Assembly: GCF_003388735.1 (NCBI RefSeq)
Contig: NZ_QUBQ01000001.1
Location: 1,488,001-1,552,000 of the forward strand
Direction of reading: 5' to 3'
Source: Paenibacillus paeoniae
GTDB lineage: Bacteria > Bacillota > Bacilli > Paenibacillales > Paenibacillaceae
DNA length: 64,000 nucleotides
How positions within the stretch are numbered: position 1 is the first letter of the stretch; each line of letters begins with the position of its first letter. Below, piece by piece: positions 1-8,417 of this stretch. Made by a program: the position numbers and the translations under genes. The notes below the pieces were generated by a model, which saw nothing but the letters and a program-made list of their open reading frames with translations, had not been told where the DNA came from and made no database searches.

Positions 1-144
1 ACGCTTATGAAGCTGTTGAAGGACGGCTGCGACCAGTTAACGCAAGGTTGTCTGATTTTGACTGGACACTTCCAAATGGAGGAAGAGCTGATCTTTCCGC
101 TGGCGGAGGAAATATTGACCGACCTGGACTATTTATTTTCATAA
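1..144 (+). CDS. C-terminal end of a hemerythrin-like (HHE) protein, partial
   Basis: Only the last 47 codons are inside the window, in frame 1, ending with TAA at 142-144. The visible stretch contains H-x3-E-E-x3-FPLAEE (His27, Glu31, Glu32), which resembles the final helix motif of HHE cation-binding/hemerythrin domains, where His and Glu ligate a di-iron centre that binds oxygen or NO. Its place directly upstream of an Fnr-controlled adhE would suit an oxygen or NO sensing role, but that is inference. The family call rests on one short motif. Confidence 0.55.
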   Translation, partial: TLMKLLKDGCDQLTQGCLILTGHFQMEEELIFPLAEEILTDLDYLFS

Positions 145-167
145 AATCAATAAAATTTCCATTAAAT

Positions 168-210
168 TGTGATTTATGTCACCGTCTTCCTATCGACATT
201 CCGTTAAGAT
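168..210 (+). promoter_or_regulatory. Fnr box and class II promoter of adhE
   Basis: TGTGA-N6-TCACC at 168-183 matches the Bacillus Fnr/Crp consensus TGTGA-N6-TCACA in 9 of 10 positions. A -10-like TAAGAT lies at 205-210, so a transcription start near 217 puts the box centre (175.5) at about -41.5, the standard position for activation by Fnr. The upstream in-frame ATG at 176 lies inside the box, which argues against it as the start codon of adhE. Confidence 0.75.
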
Positions 211-265
211 GAGGTTATCAAGGAGATGGAAGTCCCTATACCAGATCTCCAAGGAGGAGAAACCT

Positions 266-2872
266 ATGGCGGTAAAAGCAAGCCAATTAGATGTTCAAAG
301 TTCGGTTCTCGAGGAAGTAGGCCAGCTGGTGGAGCGCGCAAGAGCCGCTCAGGAAGCCTATCTGTCCATGACGCAGGAGCAAATTGACCGCATCGTCCAG
401 GCGATGGCGCTTGCCGGATTGGATCAGCACATGCCGCTGGCGAAGATGGCGGTAGAGGAGACAGGTCGCGGCGTTTATGAAGACAAAATGACTAAAAACA
501 TTTTTGCGACGGAGTACATCTACCATAGCATCAAGTCCGACAAAACGGTTGGTGTCATTGCAGAAAATTCGTATGAAAACTATCGGATGGTTGCGGAGCC
601 AGTGGGCATCATCGCTGGTGTAACGCCGGTGACGAATCCAACATCCACCACGATGTTCAAAGCGTTGATCGCTACAAAGACACGCAATCCGATCATCTTC
701 GCCTTCCACCCGTCCGCGCAAAATTGCAGTGCGGCGGCAGCGCAGACGTTGTTGAAAGCGGCAGTGGCACAGGGAGCTCCAGCACATTGTATTCAGTGGA
801 TTGCTACACCTTCCGTAGAAGCGACGCAGCAGCTGATGAATCATCCGGATGTTGCCCTTGTACTCGCTACTGGCGGATCGGCCATGGTGAAGGCGGCTTA
901 CAGCACAGGCAAGCCGGCGCTTGGCGTCGGACCGGGCAATGTACCTTGCTTCATTGAGCAATCGGCGGACCTAAGGCAAGCGGTTAACGACCTGATTCTA
1001 TCCAAGACGTTCGACAATGGGATGATCTGCGCGTCAGAGCAGGCGGTCATCATTGAAGAGCCTGTCTATGATCAAGTGCGCAAGCTGATGAAGGACAACG
1101 GCTGCTACTTCCTGAACAAAGCTGAGACGGAAGCAGTCTCCAAGCTTGTCATCAACAGCGAGAAGTGTGCGGTCAACGGTGTTATCGTCGGCCAGCCGGC
1201 AGTCAAGATTGCGGAGATGGCCGGCATTGTAGTACCGCAAGAGACGAAGATTCTGGTCGCTGAGCTGGGAGGCGTAGGAACAGCGTTCCCGTTATCTGCC
1301 GAAAAGCTAAGCCCGGTACTGGCTTGCTACAAAGTGAAGACGGCAGCGCAAGGCATCGAGCGTGCAGCGGAAGTCGTTGCTTTCGGCGGCCTGGGGCATT
1401 CCTCGGTTATCCATTCGCAGAACGATGAGGTTATTCAAGCTTTTGCAGATCGGCTGAAGACGGGCCGGGTAATCGTCAACTCGCCTTCGACGCATGGCGC
1501 GATCGGCGATCTGTACAATACGAACCTGCCGTCGCTGACACTTGGCTGCGGCTCGTATGGACACAACTCCACTACATCGAACGTAACGGCTGTGAACTTG
1601 CTCAACATCAAGCGTATAGCATATCGGACAGTCAATATGCAATGGTTCAAGATTCCGCCGAAAATTTACTTCGAGAAAGGTGCTACACAGTACCTGGAGA
1701 AGATGCCGGGCATCTCGCGCGTCCTAGTTGTAACCGATGAGATGATGGTGAAGCTGGGGTATGTGGAGAAGCTGGAATATTACTTGAGGAAGCGGACTAA
1801 CCCGGTTGCCATTGAAGTATTCTCGAATGTCGAGCCCGATCCGTCGGTGGAGACTGTCGAACGCGGAACGCGGCTGATGGACGGCTTCAAGCCGGACTGC
1901 ATTATCGCGCTGGGCGGCGGTTCCCCGATGGATGCGGCGAAAGCAATGTGGCTCTTCTATGAATACCCGGAGACCGACTTCCACTCGCTCAAGCAGAAGT
2001 TCCTGGATATCCGCAAGCGTGTTTATAAATATCCAAGGCTGGGAGAGAAGGCCCAGTTCGTAGCTATACCGACAACATCGGGCACTGGCTCGGAAGTGAC
2101 CTCGTTTGCCGTAATTACCGATAAGCAAGAAGGGCATACGAAATACCCGCTGGCCGACTATGAGCTGACGCCGGACGTAGCCATTATCGATCCTGAATTT
2201 GTTTATAGCTTGCCGAAGACCGCTGTTGCGGATACCGGCATGGACGTCCTGACTCATGCGATTGAATCGTATGTGTCGGTGATGGCAAGTGATTATACGG
2301 ACGGCCTTGCGCTTCATGCAATCAAGCTCGTGTTCCAGTATCTGGAGAAATCGTATCATACGGCTGATCCGCTGGCCCGCGAGAAAATGCATAACGCTTC
2401 GACGATTGCCGGCATGGCGTTCGCGAATGCCTTCCTGGGTATTAATCACAGCCTTGCGCACAAGTGGGGCGGCGAATATCATACGGCTCATGGACGGACG
2501 AATGCGATTTTGATGCCGCACGTAATCCGCTATAACTCACAGAAGCCAACGAAGTTCGCTTCGTTCCCGAAATATAGCCATTTCATTGCCGATGAGCGTT
2601 ATGCGGAGATCGCGCGCATGTTGGGCTTGCCTGCCCGCGCAACGGCGGAAGGTGTGAACAGCTTGATAGAAGCGATTCGCAAGCTGAACCAATCGCTCGG
2701 TATTCCGGAGAAGTTCCAGGATCTTGGCGTGGACCCGGGTGACTTCGAAGCCAAGGTTGATTATTTAGCCGACAGAGCGTTCGAAGATCAATGTACGACC
2801 GCCAACCCGCGGATGCCGCTTGTTACGGAGCTTGCAAACGTCTACCGCAACGCATTTTACGGCAACTTCTAA
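266..2872 (+). CDS. adhE: Bifunctional acetaldehyde-CoA/alcohol dehydrogenase
   Basis: This 868-aa enzyme turns acetyl-CoA into acetaldehyde and then ethanol, reoxidising two NADH during fermentation. The N-terminal half (about residues 1-440) is an aldehyde dehydrogenase with the catalytic Cys at about 255 in NGMICASEQ. The C-terminal half (about 460-868) is an iron-dependent alcohol dehydrogenase with GGGSPMDAAK for NAD binding and metal-ligand histidines in HAIESY, HSLAHK and HTAHGR. The length matches the family. The start at 266 is chosen because AAGGAGG lies at 251-257 and because the earlier ATG at 176 sits in the Fnr box. A rho-independent terminator follows directly. Anaerobic induction by Fnr is likely. 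Confidence 0.97.
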   Translation: MAVKASQLDVQSSVLEEVGQLVERARAAQEAYLSMTQEQIDRIVQAMALAGLDQHMPLAKMAVEETGRGVYEDKMTKNIFATEYIYHSIKSDKTVGVIAENSYENYRMVAEPVGIIAGVTPVTNPTSTTMFKALIATKTRNPIIFAFHPSAQNCSAAAAQTLLKAAVAQGAPAHCIQWIATPSVEATQQLMNHPDVALVLATGGSAMVKAAYSTGKPALGVGPGNVPCFIEQSADLRQAVNDLILSKTFDNGMICASEQAVIIEEPVYDQVRKLMKDNGCYFLNKAETEAVSKLVINSEKCAVNGVIVGQPAVKIAEMAGIVVPQETKILVAELGGVGTAFPLSAEKLSPVLACYKVKTAAQGIERAAEVVAFGGLGHSSVIHSQNDEVIQAFADRLKTGRVIVNSPSTHGAIGDLYNTNLPSLTLGCGSYGHNSTTSNVTAVNLLNIKRIAYRTVNMQWFKIPPKIYFEKGATQYLEKMPGISRVLVVTDEMMVKLGYVEKLEYYLRKRTNPVAIEVFSNVEPDPSVETVERGTRLMDGFKPDCIIALGGGSPMDAAKAMWLFYEYPETDFHSLKQKFLDIRKRVYKYPRLGEKAQFVAIPTTSGTGSEVTSFAVITDKQEGHTKYPLADYELTPDVAIIDPEFVYSLPKTAVADTGMDVLTHAIESYVSVMASDYTDGLALHAIKLVFQYLEKSYHTADPLAREKMHNASTIAGMAFANAFLGINHSLAHKWGGEYHTAHGRTNAILMPHVIRYNSQKPTKFASFPKYSHFIADERYAEIARMLGLPARATAEGVNSLIEAIRKLNQSLGIPEKFQDLGVDPGDFEAKVDYLADRAFEDQCTTANPRMPLVTELANVYRNAFYGNF

Positions 2873-2884
2873 GAGAACTGGGCA

Positions 2885-2918
2885 AGCTGCCGATCTAAGG
2901 GATCGGCAGCTCCTTTTT
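2885..2918 (+). terminator. Terminator after adhE
   Basis: A perfect 11-bp stem (2885-2895 with 2901-2911) with a 5-nt loop is followed by CCTTTTT. It separates adhE from the next gene. Confidence 0.9.
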
Positions 2919-2945
2919 CATCATCTACAGATGGGAGGAGCAATT

Positions 2946-3554
2946 ATGTTCATGTCAGGCGTAATTCTGGCGGGCGGCAATCATCCCCGCATGAACGGTC
3001 GCAACCGGGCTTTACTGGAGGTTGACGGGGAAGCGATGATTCTTCGGCAAATTCGCGAAATGCAGACCTGCTGCAGCGAAATTACAATCGTTACGAATGA
3101 TCCGCAGCCGTTTCTTCGCGTCGTGGACCGGGATATCCGTATCATTACCGATTACTTTATCGGTCAAGGATTGCTAAGCGGAATGCATGCCGGACTAGCG
3201 CTTGCGAAGCACCGCCATGTGTGGCTGCTGGGCTGTCATATGCCGTTTCCCTCTGCTTCTGCAGCCCTGCTGCTATTGTCCCGGTTGCAAGAGGGTATGG
3301 ATGCCGTGCTTCCTTGGGTGAAGGGAAAAGCAATTCCCCTGCACGGAGTCTACGACCGTTCTAGTACTGAACCCATTGAGAAACTGCTCAAGGGAGGTTA
3401 TTCCAGCAAGTCAGCACTGCTCAGTGAAATGAATTGGCATAAAGGAAGTGAATGGATTCTGAATGAGTATGGCATCGACAGCGGATTCATTCAGTCCATC
3501 CAGACGATGGAGGATTACGAGCGAATGATTCGCAGCACGATGAACGCACATTGA
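2946..3554 (+). CDS. MobA-like molybdenum cofactor guanylyltransferase
   Basis: This 202-aa protein has the nucleotidyltransferase signature of MobA (SGVILAGG near the N terminus, then R-M and ALLEVDG), the family that adds GMP to molybdopterin to make the dinucleotide cofactor. The lysine expected in the R-M-G-x-D-K part of the motif is an arginine here (MNGRNR), so activity or nucleotide choice may differ. The start at 2946 follows GGGAGGAG with good spacing; a longer reading frame begins inside adhE but has no ribosome site. The gene lies between two Fnr-controlled fermentation genes, which fits the use of Mo enzymes in anaerobic respiration, though no Mo enzyme is visible here. Confidence 0.75.
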   Translation: MFMSGVILAGGNHPRMNGRNRALLEVDGEAMILRQIREMQTCCSEITIVTNDPQPFLRVVDRDIRIITDYFIGQGLLSGMHAGLALAKHRHVWLLGCHMPFPSASAALLLLSRLQEGMDAVLPWVKGKAIPLHGVYDRSSTEPIEKLLKGGYSSKSALLSEMNWHKGSEWILNEYGIDSGFIQSIQTMEDYERMIRSTMNAH

Positions 3555-3563
3555 GTAAGTTAA

Positions 3564-3606
3564 TGTGAGCTTTGTCATAGAGAAGTGAGCCGGAAGAGCG
3601 TAAGCT
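3564..3606 (+). promoter_or_regulatory. Fnr box and promoter of pflB
   Basis: TGTGA-N6-TCATA at 3564-3579 matches the Fnr consensus with one deviation beyond the adhE type. A TAAGCT at 3601-3606 sits exactly the same distance from the box centre (29.5 bp) as TAAGAT does upstream of adhE, giving again an activator position of about -41.5. Confidence 0.7.
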
Positions 3607-3631
3607 TACCTTATAACGGAGGTGTTTCATC

Positions 3632-5902
3632 ATGGCAATGATAGAGAAGCAAATCGCGGATCGGCCGGGTACACTTGCAGCTTGGCGCGGATTCACGGCT
3701 GGAAGCTGGCAGAAAGGGATTGACGTTCCATCATTCATTGAACGCAATCTTACGTCCTATGAAGGCGACGAGAGCTTTCTGGCAGGACCGACGGAGAACA
3801 CAGAAGCGTTATGGAGACAGGTTAGTCAGCTGCTAAAAGAAGAGCGTGAGCGCGGCGGCGTGCATGATATCGATGTCAATACGGTATCGTCCATTACATC
3901 CCACGCGCCAGGCTATATTGATCAGGCTAAAGAAAAAATTATCGGCCTGCAGACGGATGCTCCGCTTAAACGTGCGGTTCAGCCTTTCGGCGGCATCCGG
4001 ATGGCCGCTGATGCTTGCGATGCCTACGGCTACAAGCTGGCGCCTGAACTGGACGATTTGTTTACTCATATTCGGAAAACGCATAACCAAGGCGTATTCG
4101 ATGCTTATACAACGGATATGCGCGCCGCGCGCAGAGCTGGCATTATTACGGGATTGCCCGATGCTTACGGCCGGGGAAGGATTATCGGTGACTATCGCCG
4201 CGTCGCTCTGTACGGCGTAGATCGTCTGCTTGCTTCGAAGAAAGAAGAGCTGCTGCAACTGGAAGTGGATGCGATGACGGAAGACATTATTTTGCTTCGT
4301 GAGGAACTCTCCGAGCAAACTCGCAGCTTGGCGGAGCTGAAGAAGATGGCGGCAACCTACGGCTATAATATTTCTGCGCCGGCAGAGAATGCGAAGGAAG
4401 CGGTTCAGTGGCTGTACTTCGCTTACCTTGCCGCGATCAAAGAACAGAACGGTGCAGCGATGAGCTTGGGGCGGGTGTCCAGCTTCCTTGATATTTATAT
4501 CGATCGCGATCAGAGAGAAGGCACGCTTACGGAAAGTGAAGCTCAGGAATTGGTGGACCACTTCGTCATGAAGCTGCGAATCGTCAAATTTCTGCGCACA
4601 CCGGATTACAACGAATTGTTCAGCGGCGATCCGACTTGGGTAACCGAAGCGCTGGGCGGCATGGGCCTTAATGGCAAGACACGCGTTACACGCAATTCGT
4701 ACCGCTTCCTGCACACTCTCTATAATCTCGGTCCTGCACCGGAGCCGAACTTGACGGTGCTATGGTCGACGCAGCTGCCAAAAGCCTTCAAGCGCTATTG
4801 CGCCCGTGTATCGGCGGAGACCAGCTCTATTCAATACGAAAACGATGATCTGATGCGCCCGCACTTCGGCGACGATTATGGCATTGCGTGCTGTGTATCG
4901 GCTATGCGAATCGGAAAGCAGATGCAGTTCTTTGGCGCTCGCGCCAACTTGGCCAAAGCTCTGCTCTACGCGATTAATGGCGGCGTAGATGAGAAGCTGG
5001 GCGGGCAAATCGGACCGGCGATTGCGCCTATTACGTCGGAAATTCTCGATTATGAGGAAGTGAAGGCCAAGTTCGATCTTGTGCAGGATTGGCTCGCCAA
5101 GCTGTACATGAACACGTTGAACGTCATTCACTATATGCATGACAAGTATTGTTATGAACGGATCGAGATGGCGCTTCATGACCGCGATATCGTGAGGACG
5201 ATGGCTTGCGGCATAGCCGGCTTGTCGGTTGTAGCAGACAGCTTAAGTGCTATCCGGTACGCGAAGGTGCGTCCGATTCGCAATGAGCAAGGCGTTGCGA
5301 TTGACTTCGAGATCGAAGGGGACTTCCCGCAATATGGCAATAACGACGATCGTGTCGACAACATTGCCGTCGAGCTGACAGAAGGTTTCATGAACCGACT
5401 CCGCAAGCATAAGACTTATCGCGGTGCGATCCCGACAATGTCTGTGCTTACGATTACGTCCAATGTGGTATACGGGAAGAAGACCGGAAGCACGCCGGAC
5501 GGCCGTAAAGCCGGAGAGCCGTTCGCGCCGGGCGCCAATCCGATGCATGGCCGGGACAAGAAAGGAGCGCTTGCTTCTCTCGCATCTGTCGCAAAAATTC
5601 CATATTCCCATAGTTTAGATGGCATATCCAATACGTTCTCCATCATTCCGAAGGCGCTTGGAAAAGAAGAAGCGGAGCGCTCAGCTAATTTGGCTGCACT
5701 GCTGGATGGTTATGCGCTAAGCGGCGGTCATCATTTGAACGTGAACGTATTCAACCGGGAGCAGTTGATGGACGCCATGGAGCATCCGGAGCAATACCCG
5801 CAGCTGACGATCCGCGTCTCCGGTTACGCGGTCAACTTCATCAGGCTTACAAGAGAACAGCAACTGGATGTTATTAACCGTACGTTCCACGGCGAGGTCT
5901 AG
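3632..5902 (+). CDS. pflB: Formate C-acetyltransferase (pyruvate formate-lyase)
   Basis: This 756-aa glycyl-radical enzyme splits pyruvate with CoA to acetyl-CoA and formate in the absence of oxygen. The adjacent catalytic cysteines Cys420-Cys421 are in IACCVSAM, and the radical glycine is Gly731 in RVSGYAV close to the C terminus, both as in E. coli PflB. The start at 3632 follows CGGAGG. The activating enzyme gene is 38 bp downstream and probably in the same transcript. The acetyl-CoA produced would feed AdhE, encoded just upstream, so the block makes a formate/ethanol/acetate fermentation branch. Confidence 0.97.
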   Translation: MAMIEKQIADRPGTLAAWRGFTAGSWQKGIDVPSFIERNLTSYEGDESFLAGPTENTEALWRQVSQLLKEERERGGVHDIDVNTVSSITSHAPGYIDQAKEKIIGLQTDAPLKRAVQPFGGIRMAADACDAYGYKLAPELDDLFTHIRKTHNQGVFDAYTTDMRAARRAGIITGLPDAYGRGRIIGDYRRVALYGVDRLLASKKEELLQLEVDAMTEDIILLREELSEQTRSLAELKKMAATYGYNISAPAENAKEAVQWLYFAYLAAIKEQNGAAMSLGRVSSFLDIYIDRDQREGTLTESEAQELVDHFVMKLRIVKFLRTPDYNELFSGDPTWVTEALGGMGLNGKTRVTRNSYRFLHTLYNLGPAPEPNLTVLWSTQLPKAFKRYCARVSAETSSIQYENDDLMRPHFGDDYGIACCVSAMRIGKQMQFFGARANLAKALLYAINGGVDEKLGGQIGPAIAPITSEILDYEEVKAKFDLVQDWLAKLYMNTLNVIHYMHDKYCYERIEMALHDRDIVRTMACGIAGLSVVADSLSAIRYAKVRPIRNEQGVAIDFEIEGDFPQYGNNDDRVDNIAVELTEGFMNRLRKHKTYRGAIPTMSVLTITSNVVYGKKTGSTPDGRKAGEPFAPGANPMHGRDKKGALASLASVAKIPYSHSLDGISNTFSIIPKALGKEEAERSANLAALLDGYALSGGHHLNVNVFNREQLMDAMEHPEQYPQLTIRVSGYAVNFIRLTREQQLDVINRTFHGEV

Positions 5903-5940
5903 AGCAGCGTGAACGTCACCAGGAAAGGAGCGTGACCCGC

Positions 5941-6678
5941 ATGAAAGGACGGATTCATTCCATCGAAACATTCGGTACTGTGGACGGACCAGGCATTCGC
6001 TTTGTCTTGTTCATGCAGGGCTGCGCGCTGCAGTGCCGATTCTGCCATAATCCCGATACTTGGGATACGTCTAAGGGAAGACAAGTGACTGTGGACGAAA
6101 TTTTGCAGGAGATAGAACCTTATCTGCCTTACTACCGGGCATCGGGCGGGGGGATTACGGTGACAGGAGGGGAGCCTACTCTTCAGGCCCCCTTCGTCGC
6201 CCAATTGTTCAAAGCTTGCAAGGAACGATACGGATTGCACACGGCGCTGGACAGCTCAGGGTTTTGCGAGCCGAGTCATGCCGCAGAGCTGATGGACTAT
6301 ACAGACCTTGTACTGCTCGACTTGAAGCAGCTGGATCGTGATAAGCATGAATGGCTGACGAGACAGCCTAATGACCGGATTCTGACTTTCGCGAAGTGGC
6401 TTTCGGAGCGCAAGCAGCCCATGTGGATCAGGCATGTACTCATCCCGGGAATAACGGACCAGGCCAGCGATCTTCAAGCGTTAGGCGCTTTTGTCAGCAA
6501 GCTGAAGTCAGTCGAGAAGCTTGATTTATTGCCTTATCACCGTATGGGGGTTTATAAGTGGCAGCAGCTAGGCCGTGCTTATACACTTGATGAGGTCCAT
6601 ACCCCAACGGAGCGGGAGGTCGACCGCGCAAGGCAATTGATCGAGATCGGCAGAAAGGAAGCAACCCTGCACGCATAG
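5941..6678 (+). CDS. pflA: Pyruvate formate-lyase activating enzyme (radical SAM)
   Basis: This 245-aa radical SAM enzyme makes the glycyl radical on PflB by using a [4Fe-4S] cluster and S-adenosylmethionine. The cluster motif C-x3-C-x2-C is seen in CALQCRFCHNPDTW near residue 30, and the GGEPT motif for SAM binding near residue 80. AAAGGAG lies 10 nt before the ATG at 5941; an in-frame GTG at 5932 overlaps that site and is less likely. The gene follows pflB as in most Firmicutes and Proteobacteria. Confidence 0.96.
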   Translation: MKGRIHSIETFGTVDGPGIRFVLFMQGCALQCRFCHNPDTWDTSKGRQVTVDEILQEIEPYLPYYRASGGGITVTGGEPTLQAPFVAQLFKACKERYGLHTALDSSGFCEPSHAAELMDYTDLVLLDLKQLDRDKHEWLTRQPNDRILTFAKWLSERKQPMWIRHVLIPGITDQASDLQALGAFVSKLKSVEKLDLLPYHRMGVYKWQQLGRAYTLDEVHTPTEREVDRARQLIEIGRKEATLHA

Positions 6679-6760
6679 GCAGAGGTTTCCTGATTGTTCC
6701 AGAATAGTCCCTTCCAAGATATAGGGGATATTACCCTTGAAAGATCAGTGAAACCCCCGA

Positions 6761-6789
6761 TGTTCGAAAAACTCATCCGACGGTATGAT
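6761..6789 (+). promoter_or_regulatory. Probable promoter of fnr
   Basis: A good -10 (TATGAT, 6784-6789) is preceded after 17 bp by a weak -35 (TGTTCG, 6761-6766). No clear Fnr box is seen in the 147-bp gap between pflA and fnr, so autoregulation is not supported by the sequence. Confidence 0.45.
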
Positions 6790-6825
6790 AGATACAAATG
6801 AATCGCTCGGAGGGAGAAGGACGAT

Positions 6826-7536
6826 ATGGGAATGAATGCAAGACAACCGGAAGGCTTGGAGCCCCTGCTGTCGCAAGAAAGCTTTGAGAAGCTGAAAGGC
6901 ATCATGTATGTCAGGAACTTCGAGAAAGGCAGCTGCCTGTTCTGGGAGGGCGATGCCGCCAATCATTTGTATTACATCATGCAGGGACGAGTTCGCACGA
7001 CAAAGTCGGCGGACAACGGACGGACATTAACCCTATATCTCCATCAGCAAGGCGATTTGATTGGGCAGATGGACCCGTTTCTGGAATCGGTGCACAACTT
7101 CAGTGCGGAAGTGACCGAGGATGTCCAGGTCGGTGTCATTCAGAGGAAAGACCTTGAAGTGCTGCTCTGGCAGAACAGCGACCTTGCCATTGAATTCATG
7201 AAATGGATGGGACTGATGCATCGTCTGACCCAGACGAAATTCCGCGATTTGATCATGTTCGGCAAAACCGGAGCGCTTTGCTCGTTGCTTATACGGCTTG
7301 GCAATTCGTACGGCAAGGAAACGGACGGCGGCATCTTGATCGACATGAAAATTAATAATACAGAGTTGGCCGATATGATCGGCGCTACTCGTGAAAGTGT
7401 CAACCGCATGTTGAGCGAGCTGAAGCGAGAAAAGGTCATTCAAAACCACAATGGTTATATGGTTATACAGGACTTGGCATATCTTCGGGAAGTGTGCCAT
7501 TGCGAGAATTGCCCGAAGGAAGTTTGCCGCATGTAG
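6826..7536 (+). CDS. fnr: Fnr-type anaerobic regulator, Crp/Fnr family
   Basis: This 236-aa protein has an N-terminal cyclic-nucleotide-like beta-barrel (about 20-130), a dimer helix and a winged helix-turn-helix ([20 protein letters not shown], about 178-197). Its last residues carry Cys224, Cys226, Cys229 and Cys234, the layout by which Bacillus Fnr holds an oxygen-labile [4Fe-4S] cluster at the C terminus, unlike the N-terminal cysteines of E. coli FNR. It is the natural regulator for the TGTGA-N6-TCAYM boxes before adhE and pflB. GGAGAAGGA precedes the ATG. ndk follows 20 nt after the stop and is probably co-transcribed. Confidence 0.88.
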   Translation: MGMNARQPEGLEPLLSQESFEKLKGIMYVRNFEKGSCLFWEGDAANHLYYIMQGRVRTTKSADNGRTLTLYLHQQGDLIGQMDPFLESVHNFSAEVTEDVQVGVIQRKDLEVLLWQNSDLAIEFMKWMGLMHRLTQTKFRDLIMFGKTGALCSLLIRLGNSYGKETDGGILIDMKINNTELADMIGATRESVNRMLSELKREKVIQNHNGYMVIQDLAYLREVCHCENCPKEVCRM

Positions 7537-7556
7537 GCATCAAGGAGGAGAAGTCG

Positions 7557-7958
7557 ATGAGCGAAAAAGCATTTGTGATGATCAAACCAGACGGCGTAGA
7601 ACGTGGACTAATTGGTGACATCGTCCATCGATTTGAGAAAAAAGGACTGAAGCTCGTAAGAGCCGAGCTGAAGTTTATCGATAGAGAAATTGCAGAGACG
7701 CATTATGGACATCTTCGGCACAAGGCGTTTTTCGAAGAACTGGTGGAGTATATTACATCCGGGCCTGTATTCGCCATGATTGTGGAAGGGACCAAAGCTG
7801 TACAGAATTCGCGCTCCATTATCGGTCCGACCAACCCGGCGGAAGCCCCGCCCGGCACAATTAGAGGCGACTTTGGTCTCGATGTTGCCGCCAATGTCAT
7901 ACACGGCTCTGACTCGGTAGACAATGCCAGCAGAGAGATCGACTTGTTCTTCAAATAA
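7557..7958 (+). CDS. ndk: Nucleoside diphosphate kinase
   Basis: This 133-aa enzyme passes phosphate from ATP to other nucleoside diphosphates through a phosphohistidine. The active-site histidine is in NVIHGSDS near residue 115, and [11 protein letters not shown] at the N terminus and PGTIRGDF are family landmarks. The start at 7557 follows AAGGAGGAG; an upstream in-frame ATG overlaps the end of fnr and has no site of its own. Location directly behind fnr, rather than in the usual isoprenoid/ribosome neighbourhoods, is notable but of unclear meaning. Confidence 0.94.
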   Translation: MSEKAFVMIKPDGVERGLIGDIVHRFEKKGLKLVRAELKFIDREIAETHYGHLRHKAFFEELVEYITSGPVFAMIVEGTKAVQNSRSIIGPTNPAEAPPGTIRGDFGLDVAANVIHGSDSVDNASREIDLFFK

Positions 7959-8025
7959 GGACACTTGAGGATAGGTTTACACCGCCCTTGAGCAAGAGGA
8001 GTCAAATAGCGGGAGGTTATGCGAT

Positions 8026-8217
8026 ATGACAACAAATATAAAGGTTAACGTTGTGACGGAAAATATGATCAAATACTGCTACACCTGTCCGGAAGCGCAT
8101 AAGTGCGACACGGAAGAGAAATGCATCACTTGTTGGGAAGAGAAGGGCATTATGAAGAAAGAAGACGTGGAAGAGACGGTAACGACCGAGAAGCTGTTGA
8201 AGCTCTACGCAGAGTAA
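8026..8217 (+). CDS. Small Cys-rich protein, function unknown
   Basis: A 63-aa protein with five cysteines grouped as C-x2-C-x6-C-x5-C-x2-C (residues about 18-36), a layout suited to bind Zn or an iron-sulfur cluster. GGGAGG precedes the ATG. It closes the fermentation/fnr block and is followed by a terminator, so it is likely the last gene of the fnr-ndk transcript or a separate small unit. I do not recognise the family with certainty. Confidence 0.6.
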   Translation: MTTNIKVNVVTENMIKYCYTCPEAHKCDTEEKCITCWEEKGIMKKEDVEETVTTEKLLKLYAE

Positions 8218-8266
8218 TGGCAAGTCGGCACCGTTGACTGGCACCATAGCATAGTGGAATGTTGAG

Positions 8267-8315
8267 AAGGGCACAATCCTAAAGTCGTCAGACTGCTAGG
8301 AACGGTGTCCTTTTT
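8267..8315 (+). terminator. Terminator after the fnr-ndk block
   Basis: Arms AAGGGCAC (8267-8274) and GTGTCCTT (8305-8312), with further pairing inside (TCCTA with TAGGA), lead into TTTTTG. Confidence 0.75.
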
Positions 8316-8417
8316 GTTGTTCCGCTCCCTGTTCATTCTCCATTCATATTACTATGATAAGCTCGCTTCAGAGAGTCGGAGCTCCGTATCACACTATTGA
8401 ATGCTGGAGGGTTAATG

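Noticed and set aside
176-265. N-terminal extension of AdhE from the ATG at 176
   Set aside because: This ATG lies inside the Fnr box, upstream of the predicted start of transcription, and has no ribosome site; AAGGAGG directs the start to 266.
1724-2521. Long minus-strand frame of 265 codons inside adhE
   Set aside because: It is the antisense shadow of a well-conserved gene, with no ribosome site, promoter or recognisable protein motif.
3833-4714. Minus-strand frame of 293 codons inside pflB
   Set aside because: Shadow of pflB caused by its codon bias; no supporting signals.
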